64,000 nucleotides of DNA from JALYTY01 sp964546935 (GTDB lineage: Bacteria > Vulcanimicrobiota > Vulcanimicrobiia > Vulcanimicrobiales > Vulcanimicrobiaceae), in the NCBI GenBank assembly GCA_964546935.1, contig CAZJLJ010000009.1, positions 1-64,000 on the forward strand, read 5' to 3'. Under the pieces are notes generated by a model. It searched no databases. It was not told the origin of the DNA and was given only the letters and a program-made list of their open reading frames with translations. Shown here piece by piece: positions 43,278 to 51,395 of this stretch; the stretch's first letter is position 1, and each line of letters begins with the position of its first letter. The translations under genes and the position numbers were made by a program.

Positions 43278-44149
43278 GCGTCGGTCGCATGAAGCGTTGC
43301 GTACGATAAACGCGCAACGCGATGCATCACTTCATATACCGCGCTGTAGTCGCGCACCCACTTGCTGTAGACGGTCAAAACATACGGCGAGTCGCGGAAC
43401 GGCTCAACGATAGCAATGTCGTTGCGCGTTCCGTCGACCTCGCCGGTTTTGTTCGCGACCTGCGTGCGCGGCGGTAGACCTGCCGGAATCGCGTCGCGAT
43501 CGGTCTGTCCGAGCATGATATCGATCATTCTGCGGCAGTGTTTCGCCGAAACGACCGTCGTCGTGCGTTCGCGTGCACCGTGGGCGATTAGATACAACAA
43601 ATGTCCCATGTCGTGTGGGGTCGTGACGTTGTCGTGGTGATGCACGATCGCACCGTAATCCAGGAACTGGCGCGCAAGTCTCGTGTTATGCATTCCGGCC
43701 TTCGCACCGACGGCATTGATCGTGTCAAGGCCGAAGTGGCGCATCAGCAAATTGCTGGCGGTATTATCGCTGACCTGGATCATGGGAACCAGCAGATTGC
43801 GCACTTTCAGGCGTGCTCCGTCGGGAACCGTTTCCATGTACGGCGAGCCGCCGATCAAGTCGCCGCGTCTTGCTGTAACGCGTTCGTCCAGCGTTCCGGG
43901 CCGGCGTTCTTCCAGCGCAAAGGCTGTAGTCATGATCAGCACCTTGATGGTCGATGCGGTTGGAAACTGCGAGTGATGGTTGTACGCAATCACCGGCGGA
44001 CCATCGTCCAGCGTGCGGCAGAAAACGCCGACCATGCCCGTCGAACCCCGTGCAATCGCAGCAACGCGATCTTCAAGCCCTTGGGCGAACGCGTTGCGTG
44101 GGAGCAACGCGAATGCGCCTCCGGCTGCCAAAAACAACCGCCGGTTCAT
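43274..44149 (-). CDS. Class A beta-lactamase-like serine hydrolase
   Basis: A 291-residue exported protein with a signal peptide (MNRRLFLAAGGAFALLPRNAFA). The motifs Ser66-Thr-Ile-Lys69, Ser127-Asp-Asn129 and Lys234-Thr-Gly236 are intact. The omega-loop Glu166 motif of true class A enzymes is not seen; the region reads DYGAIVHHHDNVTTPHDM. It may therefore acylate without efficient hydrolysis, or act as a wall-directed peptidase. The ATG at 44149 overlaps the permease stop as ATGA, so it is coupled to the ABC-2 locus. Confidence 0.85.
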   Translation of the reverse strand: MNRRLFLAAGGAFALLPRNAFAQGLEDRVAAIARGSTGMVGVFCRTLDDGPPVIAYNHHSQFPTASTIKVLIMTTAFALEERRPGTLDERVTARRGDLIGGSPYMETVPDGARLKVRNLLVPMIQVSDNTASNLLMRHFGLDTINAVGAKAGMHNTRLARQFLDYGAIVHHHDNVTTPHDMGHLLYLIAHGARERTTTVVSAKHCRRMIDIMLGQTDRDAIPAGLPPRTQVANKTGEVDGTRNDIAIVEPFRDSPYVLTVYSKWVRDYSAVYEVMHRVARLSYATLHATDA

Positions 44150-44940
44150 GAACCGGTTCCCTGATAATGCCGTAGGCCGATTTGCCAAAAGAGATACGAA
44201 ACGATAAGCCAGGCGAGCCCTATCGCGGGCGTCAGGAGACCGACGGTTGGATTCAAGTGAAGCCCTATTTCTGCTTTCTGCAGGAAGAACGTCGCGGGGA
44301 AGTAGTTCATGAACGCAAATGGGAAGATGAACGTCAGCACCAGGCGGACGCCGCGCGTATAAATGCTAATCGGATAGCGTGTAAAGTCTTGCTCTAACGA
44401 CATGACTGCCCAACGCAGCGTATCCACGCGCACGAACCAAAAGGACATGGTGGCGACGGCTAACGAGATGCCCAAGTCGATCAGCGCGCCGCCGATTACG
44501 ACGAGCGGGATGAAGAGGATGAAAAACCAATCGACGTGCACGCCCGCGGTCCGGGTCGCAATTGTCAGCGTCATGATGGCGAGGATCAAGCCGTCCGGAA
44601 AAATCTGCTGCGGAACTGTAAGGACTTGGAAAAGTTCGTCGAGCGGCCGCACCAGAAAGCGGTCGAACCTCCCTTCGCGCACGAACTCGGGAACGCTAAC
44701 CACATTGAAGAAGAACGTGTTGTGAAGCTCATGTCCCGTCATCCACAGCGCATAAAGGAAGAACATCTCGCGGAAATCCCAGCCGTTCATCGACGGGAAT
44801 TGGCGCAAGGTCACGTAGAGGGCGGCAAGCGCGACGCCGTGGTACACGATCGTGAAACCGAGCCACATGAAGAAATTGGCGCGATACTCAAGCATGGTCA
44901 ACAGGTTGATGCGCCAATACTCGCGATAGGCGTTGAGCAT
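44146..44940 (-). CDS. ABC-2 family transporter permease (second of two)
   Basis: A 264-residue membrane protein of the ABC-2 exporter family with six predicted helices. Its N-terminal YREYWRINLLTMLEYRANFFMW and the REGRFDRFLVRPLDELFQV cytoplasmic loop are typical of the paired permeases working with the ATPase at 48034-49044. It lies 2 bp from the divergent alkA start, so its promoter must lie within alkA. Export substrate unknown. Confidence 0.83.
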   Translation of the reverse strand: MLNAYREYWRINLLTMLEYRANFFMWLGFTIVYHGVALAALYVTLRQFPSMNGWDFREMFFLYALWMTGHELHNTFFFNVVSVPEFVREGRFDRFLVRPLDELFQVLTVPQQIFPDGLILAIMTLTIATRTAGVHVDWFFILFIPLVVIGGALIDLGISLAVATMSFWFVRVDTLRWAVMSLEQDFTRYPISIYTRGVRLVLTFIFPFAFMNYFPATFFLQKAEIGLHLNPTVGLLTPAIGLAWLIVSYLFWQIGLRHYQGTGS

Positions 44941-44942
44941 TC

Positions 44943-45839
44943 GTGAAACGCTTCAACATGTCGGCCGATCTCCCCGTCGCCCAGCCGTACCGATTGGACT
45001 TAACCGTCGACGCGCTGCGCCGTTTAGCCGCGAACGTGGTCGATATCGTGGGCGAAGACGGCGCCTACTATCGCTTCATTGACCTTGGCTCAAAAAAATC
45101 GCTCGTACGGGTCGTGCAACGCGATGATGCTACTCTTGAAGTGCAAGCGAGCGGAAAGAACGACGCGTGGGTTCTTCCGATCGTTGCAAAAATGCTCGGT
45201 ACCGCGGCCGACTTAACCGAATGGCAAACGCGGAGCGCGAAGATTCCGTGGCTTGCGTACCTTGCGTCGGAGCTGCGCGGCTTGAAGCCGCCGCGTTATG
45301 CATCGCTATGGGAAGCGTGCGCGCATGCGATCGTGTTCCAGCAGATCAGCATTCATGCTGCCGCCGCAATTATGCGTCGTACGGTTGAAGCGCTCGGCGC
45401 TCCGTCTAAAGCTATGCCTGCGATCGGATTTCCAACGCCGCAATCGTTGCTTCGTGCGTCGGACGACGTGCTGCGATCTGTGGGACTTTCGCAAAATAAA
45501 ATCGCGCATCTGCGTTCGGTTGCAACGGCGATTCTTGAAGGCCAAGTTAACGAATCCGACATCGAGATGCTTTCGACGGAAGAAGCGATCGAGCGTCTGA
45601 TCGCCGTTCGCGGCATCGGGCGTTGGAGTGCAGCGGTAATAATGTTACGCGGCTTTGGACGGCTCGACACGTTTCCAATGAACGACTCCGGTGTCGCACG
45701 CACCATTAAGTTCCTTTCAGGTAACCCCGAAGTCGATCTAGACCGGGTCTTGGACACCCTCGGTCCTGCGCGCGGTATGCTGTATTATCACTTGTTGTTA
45801 GGCCGCATTCGCAACCTTGTTCCCGTCGCGCGGGATTGA
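44943..45839 (+). CDS. alkA: DNA-3-methyladenine glycosylase II (AlkA-type)
   Basis: A 298-residue HhH-GPD base-excision enzyme removing alkylated bases. The hairpin LIAVRGIGRWSAAVIMLRGFGR is followed by the catalytic Asp248 in FPMNDSGVAR. VFQQISIHAAAAIMRR is the usual core helix. The GTG start is at 44943. It is transcribed against the surrounding ABC-2 genes and followed closely by a pirin gene. Confidence 0.9.
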   Translation: MKRFNMSADLPVAQPYRLDLTVDALRRLAANVVDIVGEDGAYYRFIDLGSKKSLVRVVQRDDATLEVQASGKNDAWVLPIVAKMLGTAADLTEWQTRSAKIPWLAYLASELRGLKPPRYASLWEACAHAIVFQQISIHAAAAIMRRTVEALGAPSKAMPAIGFPTPQSLLRASDDVLRSVGLSQNKIAHLRSVATAILEGQVNESDIEMLSTEEAIERLIAVRGIGRWSAAVIMLRGFGRLDTFPMNDSGVARTIKFLSGNPEVDLDRVLDTLGPARGMLYYHLLLGRIRNLVPVARD

Positions 45840-45850
45840 GAGGGATTGCC

Positions 45851-46582
45851 ATGAACACACGAACCGCATCCACGCCTATTTTTGCCGTCCAACGGTCGAA
45901 CGAACGTGCTTCGTTCGACCACGGGTGGCTGAAAAGCGCGCATTCATTCAGCTTTGCGGATTACTACGATCCGAAGAATCTTAACTGGGGTGCGCTTCGC
46001 GTTTTCAACGACGACGATATTGCCGGTGGACAGGGATTTCCGCCGCACCCGCATCGCGACATGGAAATCGTCACGTACGTTCTTTCGGGTCAACTCGCAC
46101 ATAAAGACAGCATGGGGAATCATGGAGTCGTAGGCCCGGGCGGCGTGCAATTCATGAGCGCCGGTACCGGCGTGCGCCATAGCGAATTCAATGAGAGCGC
46201 GACGGAGCCGCTGCATCTGGTCCAGATGTGGGTGCTTCCCGGCAAGGTCGGCGAAGCGCCGTCTTACGGTCAAATGGATTTTGAAACCGGCGATCGTTTA
46301 AACCGCTGGCTCGACATCGTGAGCGGCCAGCAAAACGTCGAGGCTCCAATTCGCATCACGCAGGACGCGACGTTCTCGGTTTCACGGCTTCAAGATGGCG
46401 TCGTCGTGCACGAGTTTGCGCCTCAGCGGTACGGCTTTCTCTTCGTAGCCGACGGCACGGTTGAAGCTAACGGTGAAACGTTGCGCGCCGGCGACGCCGT
46501 TCGGCTCTACGACGTTGCACAGCTGATGGTCAAGGGCAACGGCGAACTCGTTCTTTGGGATTTACCACCCGCCGAAGCTTAA
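45851..46582 (+). CDS. Pirin family protein (YhhW/quercetinase-like)
   Basis: A 243-residue bicupin. The N-terminal cupin has the metal-ligand pattern HPHRDMEIVTYVLSG and the downstream SAGTGVRHSEFNES, matching bacterial pirins of the YhhW type. Proposed activities are quercetin dioxygenation or redox sensing. The ATG at 45851 is chosen because GAGAGGG lies just upstream; the alkA stop is 11 bp before. Probably one operon with alkA. Confidence 0.9.
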   Translation: MNTRTASTPIFAVQRSNERASFDHGWLKSAHSFSFADYYDPKNLNWGALRVFNDDDIAGGQGFPPHPHRDMEIVTYVLSGQLAHKDSMGNHGVVGPGGVQFMSAGTGVRHSEFNESATEPLHLVQMWVLPGKVGEAPSYGQMDFETGDRLNRWLDIVSGQQNVEAPIRITQDATFSVSRLQDGVVVHEFAPQRYGFLFVADGTVEANGETLRAGDAVRLYDVAQLMVKGNGELVLWDLPPAEA

Positions 46583-46592
46583 GCGGACAAAA

Positions 46593-47384
46593 TTAGCCGC
46601 CCTGGATGACGACGCGGCGAGAAGCGGCGCGCCATATGAGTGCGGAGAGGCCGGCGAAGAGCACAAGCCATAGCACCTGTGCCGCTAAATAGCGGACCCA
46701 CTGATGCGGACCGATGACGCCGACGTAAATCAATAGCGGCGTGGAGTAAATCGCCGCAAAGGGAAGCGCGAAGACAATTCGTCCTAGGACGCCTGGAAAA
46801 AACGTCAAGGGAATGATTTGTCCCGAAAGCAGATCCGAGACCCAACGTACGATTAGCTGAATCGCAAACGTTTCCAGAGTCCAGAACGCAATCGAGTTCA
46901 TCAGAAAATTCACGAAGAAGTTGACGCAGTATCCCAGTAAGAACGATACGGCGAAAACGCCGAGCGTCGCAGGCGGTGGAACGTCGATCCGCACCAACAG
47001 CAGCGCAAAAAGTAGCGACGGTATTACGAGCACCGCGTGCAACAGCGTTTGCCCTACGCCGTCGCTAAAGAAGTAGATCGGCACGCTGATCGGCTTCATT
47101 AGATCCGTCGCAATCGTGCCTTCGCGAATCTTTTCGCGGATGAGCCTCGTGCCGTCAACTTCCAGAATGAGCGACATCAAAAGTGCAACGGTGGCGTACG
47201 TAATCATGCCGTGGAGCGGAAGATTGATCGGCGCGATGTTCTGCGCGTAAAGCGCCGTCCACAGCGAACGAAGCAGATAGACGCGCAGAACAAGCGAGCC
47301 GACTTCGGTTGCGACCTCAAGACGATAGGTCGCTTCGCGCGCGAAGGCTTTCTTCGCGAACTCGATGTACGGCTCGGCGACCAT
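46593..47384 (-). CDS. ABC-2 family transporter permease (first of two)
   Basis: A 263-residue six-helix membrane protein with the paired-permease loop REKIREGTIATDLMKPISVPIYF. It starts one base inside the stop of the gamma-carbonic-anhydrase-like gene (TAATG). It should heterodimerise with the permease at 44146-44940 and be driven by the ATPase at 48034-49044. Convergent with pirin (10 bp between stops). Confidence 0.83.
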   Translation of the reverse strand: MVAEPYIEFAKKAFAREATYRLEVATEVGSLVLRVYLLRSLWTALYAQNIAPINLPLHGMITYATVALLMSLILEVDGTRLIREKIREGTIATDLMKPISVPIYFFSDGVGQTLLHAVLVIPSLLFALLLVRIDVPPPATLGVFAVSFLLGYCVNFFVNFLMNSIAFWTLETFAIQLIVRWVSDLLSGQIIPLTFFPGVLGRIVFALPFAAIYSTPLLIYVGVIGPHQWVRYLAAQVLWLVLFAGLSALIWRAASRRVVIQGG

Positions 47385-48037
47385 TACTTCTTAGGTTTTT
47401 TCTTCAGCGCTTCCTGACGGCGAAGCTCCATCTCTTGCAGTTCCAGCATCATTGCGTCGACCACGCCCTCAACCTCGATCTGCTGCGGAGGCGGCTCGTC
47501 GGTGGCGCGACGTTTCGGCGCCTGCGGTTGCGCGTGATCGGCCAGGGCGGCGTCCTGAGCGTGCGTCTTTCGCAGAAACTGAGCGTACGTACGTGCTGCT
47601 TGCGAAGCCGCGTCGTTACTCTTCGCAATATTGAACACCGTTTCGAAGAAGTCGCCTTCCGGTAAGCGCGTTTCACTCGGGGCTACACGTTCGTGCGGAT
47701 CCACTTTGACGGTGTTGTAAAGCTGCGCTCCTGCGCCGATGAACGCGCCTTCACCGATTTCCGCGCCTACGATCAAACTGTGCGCGCCGATGATGCAGCG
47801 GTCGCCGATCGTGGTTGGGAACTGGAGCGCCGTTCCTCCGCTCGCCTTGATTACTGCGTTCTCCATGATCACCGTCTCGGCACCGATCGTTATCGGTGCA
47901 CCCTCGGCGGAGATCACCGCTCCGTGAAGGATCGCGCAGCCGCCGCCGATGGTTACGTCGCCGCTCACAGTCGCCGTCGGCGCAACGTAAGCGCTTGCAT
48001 GAATTTTCGGCTTTTTCGTTCCGCTTGAACTGATCAT
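47384..48037 (-). CDS. Left-handed beta-helix (gamma carbonic anhydrase/hexapeptide-repeat) protein
   Basis: A 217-residue protein. Residues about 10-110 are hexapeptide repeats (VAPTATVSGDVTIGGGCAILHGAVI, TIGDRCIIGAHSLIVGAEIGEGAFIGAGA), as in gamma carbonic anhydrases. Some histidines (LHGAVI, GAHSLI) lie where metal ligands occur, but the set looks incomplete. A charged, Ala/Glu/Lys-rich C-terminal tail of about 80 residues (EPPPQQIEVEGVV, ending KKKPKK) is unusual. Its place inside the ABC-2 operon, overlapping both neighbours, suggests a linked function. Confidence 0.75.
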   Translation of the reverse strand: MISSSGTKKPKIHASAYVAPTATVSGDVTIGGGCAILHGAVISAEGAPITIGAETVIMENAVIKASGGTALQFPTTIGDRCIIGAHSLIVGAEIGEGAFIGAGAQLYNTVKVDPHERVAPSETRLPEGDFFETVFNIAKSNDAASQAARTYAQFLRKTHAQDAALADHAQPQAPKRRATDEPPPQQIEVEGVVDAMMLELQEMELRRQEALKKKPKK

Positions 48038-49044
48038 GAGACGGTCTCCTCCGCGCGGCGTCCGTATCCTTCGATGTAAATCCGGCGAATGATGGATTCC
48101 AAGTCCGGCTCTTCGAGCGTGACGTCTTCCAGGCTATACCGCTCGCTCGCCTGACGAATCAGCAGATCGGCACGTTGGCGATTGCGGTCGAAGCGAAATC
48201 TGGCTATCACGCCGTCCCAGCTTTCCAACTCGGCGCCTTCAAGCGCCGGCGCGACGATCGGCTCTTGCGCGAATCGCAAGACGAGCGTGCGGAAACGCCC
48301 GTACTCGCCCTTGATGCGTTCGATATCGCCGTCGTAAATGATCGTGCCGCGATCGATCAGCACGATGCGCCGGCACAGACGTTCTACGTCGGCCAGATCG
48401 TGGGTCGTCAAAATGATCGTCGTGCCGCGCTCGACGTTGATGCGTGCGATGAACTCACGAATCGCTTCTTTCGCGACGACGTCCAAACCGATCGTCGGTT
48501 CGTCGAGATAGACGATCTTCGGATCGTGCAGCAGCGCTGCCGCGAAATCGCCGCGCATCCGTTGGCCCAGCGAGAGCTGGCGGACCGGAGTGCGCAGGAA
48601 CTCTTGCATTTGGAGCAACTCTACGAATTCATCGAAGTTTCGCTTGTAGATTCGTGGCGGCACGGCATAAATTGCGCGCAGAAGCTCAAACGATTCGATG
48701 AGCGGCAAATCCCAATACAGCTGGGACCGCTGGCCGAAGACAACGCCGATGTTCCGGCCATTCTCTTTGCGATGTTCGTAAGGCACGATGCCTGCAACAT
48801 CGATTTCGCCGGAGGTCGGCACCAAAATACCGGTGAGCATCTTGATCGTCGTCGATTTTCCCGCACCATTTGGACCGATGTAACCGACCAGCTCGCCGGC
48901 CTCGAGCGACATCGAAACGCCGTCTACCGCGACGCGCTCTTCGTACGAACGCGAGAAAAGCGTGCGTAGCGCACCCAGCGCACCCGGTTGGCGGCGAACG
49001 GTGCGGAAAACCTTACGCAGATTTCGAGTCTCGATGATCGGCAT
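48034..49044 (-). CDS. ABC transporter ATP-binding protein (ABC-2 exporter type)
   Basis: A 336-residue ATPase. Walker A GPNGAGKST (about residues 57-65), Q-loop VVFGQRSQLYWDLP, signature LSLGQRM, Walker B IVYLDEPT and the switch THD are intact, with a C-terminal extension of about 90 residues. The LYWDLP segment is characteristic of ATPases paired with this permease family. First gene of the ABC-2 operon; it overlaps the next gene by 4 bp. Confidence 0.92.
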   Translation of the reverse strand: MPIIETRNLRKVFRTVRRQPGALGALRTLFSRSYEERVAVDGVSMSLEAGELVGYIGPNGAGKSTTIKMLTGILVPTSGEIDVAGIVPYEHRKENGRNIGVVFGQRSQLYWDLPLIESFELLRAIYAVPPRIYKRNFDEFVELLQMQEFLRTPVRQLSLGQRMRGDFAAALLHDPKIVYLDEPTIGLDVVAKEAIREFIARINVERGTTIILTTHDLADVERLCRRIVLIDRGTIIYDGDIERIKGEYGRFRTLVLRFAQEPIVAPALEGAELESWDGVIARFRFDRNRQRADLLIRQASERYSLEDVTLEEPDLESIIRRIYIEGYGRRAEETVS

Positions 49045-49080
49045 CGCTACTGGCTTTCGCGGTTACGACGAGGGAGCCCC

Positions 49081-49716
49081 ATGCCGTGCTCGCGTATGTC
49101 TCTCAAAGTGATCGTCACGATTTCCAACCAGTACGGCTGCGGGGCAATCGCAATCGCCGAGCGCGCCGCGCAAGAGCTTGGATACCAATTCGTTGACCGT
49201 CAACTGCCGGTCGTGGTTGCAAAACGGATGCGCATCAGCCGCGCCGAGGCAAAGGCAGCCGATGAAACGGGACGTTCGCTCGGCGCCCGCCTTCTTTCTG
49301 GGCTCGAGCTTTCCACGCCCGAAGTCTCCGTGAGCACGTTCGGCGAGACTTTCGACGAAGAATACATTCGCGCCGTGCAGCAAGCCGTTCGAGACTATGC
49401 GGCGCGCGGGAACGTGGTAATAGTGGGACGCGCGGCCGGCGCTATTTTGGGGCGCAGGCCCGACGTGTTGCGCGTCTTTATGCACGCACCAAGAGAATGG
49501 CGCATCGAGCGCATCGCACACGAATTGCAACTCGATCCGAAAAGCGCCGCCGCCGAAGTCGATCGCGTGGATAAAGCGCGGCAAGCGCATCTTCGCGATT
49601 GGTATGGCGTTTCGTTTGGAAACGTAGACCTCTACGATCTTTCGCTCGACACGTCGACGTTCGGCGTGGAGGGAAGCGCAGGACTCATCGTTGATGCGGT
49701 TCGCCGGCTGACGTGA
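49081..49716 (+). CDS. Cytidylate-kinase-like family protein
   Basis: A 211-residue P-loop protein of the Cytidylate_kin2-like group. It begins VTISNQYGCGAIAIAERAA, a P-loop in which GCGAIAI replaces the usual GxGKST, and has VVIVGRAAGAILGRRPDVLRVFMHAP. Function of this group is not established. The ATG at 49081 is preferred because GAGGGAG lies 4 nt upstream. The stop overlaps the MFS start by 4 bp, so the two are coupled. Confidence 0.78.
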   Translation: MPCSRMSLKVIVTISNQYGCGAIAIAERAAQELGYQFVDRQLPVVVAKRMRISRAEAKAADETGRSLGARLLSGLELSTPEVSVSTFGETFDEEYIRAVQQAVRDYAARGNVVIVGRAAGAILGRRPDVLRVFMHAPREWRIERIAHELQLDPKSAAAEVDRVDKARQAHLRDWYGVSFGNVDLYDLSLDTSTFGVEGSAGLIVDAVRRLT

Positions 49717-50921
49717 TTCTCGCGCCGCTGCGCTATCGCGACTTCCGCCTTATGTGGTTCGGGCTGCTTGTCTCGAACCTCGGGACGTGGATGCAATTCA
49801 CGGCGATGGGCTACTTTGTTTCTCAACTTGCCGGAACGCCGCATCGCGCCGCACTCTACCTTGGAATCATCGGTGGAGCGAGAGCCCTGCCGGTGTTGAT
49901 CGCTTCACCGATTGCAGGACACGTCGCCGACGTGTTGCCGCGCAGGCAAGTGCTCCTAATCGCGAACTTTGCAATGTCGCTTGCCGCTCTTTCGCTAGCG
50001 GTGCTGGCAACGTTCGGACGCCTCAATCTCGCCGGTCTCATTATCATTTCAGCGATCAATGCCGTTGCCAACGCGTTCGATTCGCCCGTGCGGCAAAGCT
50101 GGGTTCCACTTCTAGTGGATCGTCCTTACGTCGGCAACGCGATCGGCCTGAACTCCGTCGCGTTCAATGCGCCGGCAGTTGTCGGCCCCGCGATTGCCGG
50201 ACTTCTCATCGTGTGGGTTGGCGTAGCAGGCTGCTTCTATGTAAACGCGGTCACAACATTGGGTGTAATCGTGGCAGTCGCGCTTATGAAACCATCGCCT
50301 CGCTCAACCGCGCGACGGGAGCCCATGCTCCAATCAATACTCTCAGGACTGCACTTCGTTCGCCATCACAAAATATTGCGATGGATCATCGGCGTGTTCT
50401 TTATTACCGCGCTCCTGACACGCCCTTACAGCCAACTCATCCCCGCTTTCGTCGTCAACACACTCCACGGCGACGCTCGCGCACTCGGCTGGGCCGTTGC
50501 CGCGACCGGAATCGGCGGCTTCGCCGGCGGCCTTATTACCGCAATCTTCGCCGGCCACGAACGCCGCTCGATTCAGTGGCTCATCGCCGGCCTCGTCATG
50601 TCCGGGGGCGTCTTCACCCTCGCATTCATTTGGTCGATCCCACTCTCGATCCCAATTTTTTTCCTCATCGGTCTCGGCACACTGGCTTTCCTCGGCGCAT
50701 CCAACACGCTCGTCCAAACGCTCTCCCCCGACTATCTCCGCGGCCGCGCAATGTCTCTCTACACCATGATCGCCATCGGCATCGTCCCTCTCGGCTCCCT
50801 CATCGTCGGCTCCATCGCTTCCATCATCGGCCTCCACCTCGCTTTCGCCCTCGCCGGCGGCCTCTGCGTTTTCATCATCCTCGCCATCTATTTCTTGAAT
50901 CCAATCATCTCAACGGTTTAA
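49713..50921 (+). CDS. MFS transporter (EntS-like exporter group)
   Basis: A 402-residue, 12-helix transporter. LRYRDFRLMWFGLLVSNLGTWMQ and the loop AGHVADVLPRRQVLLIAN are typical of the MFS_3 enterobactin-exporter-like family; VDSPVRQSW-type helix-4 sequence is present as AFDSPVRQSW. It probably exports a small molecule. From about 50480 to the end codon use shifts strongly to C-ending codons (CTC, ATC, TCC), unlike the first half. Confidence 0.86.
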   Translation: MILAPLRYRDFRLMWFGLLVSNLGTWMQFTAMGYFVSQLAGTPHRAALYLGIIGGARALPVLIASPIAGHVADVLPRRQVLLIANFAMSLAALSLAVLATFGRLNLAGLIIISAINAVANAFDSPVRQSWVPLLVDRPYVGNAIGLNSVAFNAPAVVGPAIAGLLIVWVGVAGCFYVNAVTTLGVIVAVALMKPSPRSTARREPMLQSILSGLHFVRHHKILRWIIGVFFITALLTRPYSQLIPAFVVNTLHGDARALGWAVAATGIGGFAGGLITAIFAGHERRSIQWLIAGLVMSGGVFTLAFIWSIPLSIPIFFLIGLGTLAFLGASNTLVQTLSPDYLRGRAMSLYTMIAIGIVPLGSLIVGSIASIIGLHLAFALAGGLCVFIILAIYFLNPIISTV

Positions 50922-50973
50922 CTTTCGAAGTACGTCCGCAATGCTGATATGCGCCTGTGGTTCGACAAGCGGG

Positions 50974-51023
50974 GAACGCAGCCGCGCATCGTGCGCTCGT
51001 TCCCTCACCACTTCGTGTGGTGA
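50974..51023. other. Compound hairpins downstream of the MFS gene
   Basis: GGAACG near 50974 pairs with CGTTCC near 50998 around an inner CGCGC/GTGCG stem, and immediately after it TCACCAC (51005-51011) pairs with GTGGTGA (51017-51023) around TTCGT. Together they probably form the transcript end or a dispersed palindromic repeat unit. The rest of 50922-51107 shows no gene. Confidence 0.4.
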
Positions 51024-51107
51024 TCAGGATGACAGCGTTCTCATATCAGCTGTGCACTTTTCCATCCAGAAAACATAATCTCACCGGCGTTTTTAATGCC
51101 GCCACCC

Positions 51108-51207
51108 NNNNNNNNNNNNNNNNNNNNNNNNNNNNNNNNNNNNNNNNNNNNNNNNNNNNNNNNNNNNNNNNNNNNNNNNNNNNNNNNNNNNNNNNNNNNN
51201 NNNNNNN
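51108..51207. other. Assembly gap of 100 N
   Basis: Exactly 100 N with no duplicated flank, so its real length and content are unknown. The region 50922-51395 has no supportable gene apart from hairpins and repeat arms. Confidence 0.95.
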
Positions 51208-51253
51208 GGATGCGCGTTTCAAAACTTCGTTCTGCCGAAAAAATGCCGCAGCA

Positions 51254-51278
51254 GAAAAGCTGCCGGATGCAGCTTTTC
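51254..51278. terminator. Perfect 10-bp hairpin, possible bidirectional terminator
   Basis: GAAAAGCTGC (51254-51263) and GCAGCTTTTC (51269-51278) pair perfectly with a 5-nt loop. The A-run/T-run within the stem ends suits termination on either strand. It lies beyond the H1 terminator, perhaps ending a gene lost in the gap. Confidence 0.5.
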
Positions 51279-51340
51279 GGGCGTCTTTCCAAGGACCGCT
51301 CATTTCGCAGCAAAGCAGAGCACGCGCCGCCACAACGACA

Positions 51341-51369
51341 AAAAAAAGCGAGCCGCATGAGCGACTCGC
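51341..51369 (-). terminator. Intrinsic terminator of the histone-H1-like gene
   Basis: On the minus strand GCGAGTCGC (51369-51361) pairs with GCGGCTCGC (51356-51348), 9 bp with one G-T pair and a 4-nt loop, followed by seven T residues. It ends the H1-like transcript 27 bp after the stop. Confidence 0.85.
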
Positions 51370-51395
51370 AAGAGGCATTAAAAACGCCGGTTAGG

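Noticed and set aside
50343..50837. A 164-codon acidic open frame antisense to the MFS gene
   Set aside because: Asp/Glu/Ala low-complexity translation caused by the pyrimidine-rich sense strand; no start signal or family.
49754..50947. A 397-codon open frame overlapping the MFS gene in another frame
   Set aside because: The translation is Arg/His/Ser-rich without domains, and the MFS frame is clearly coding. The open frame follows from the C-ending codon bias.
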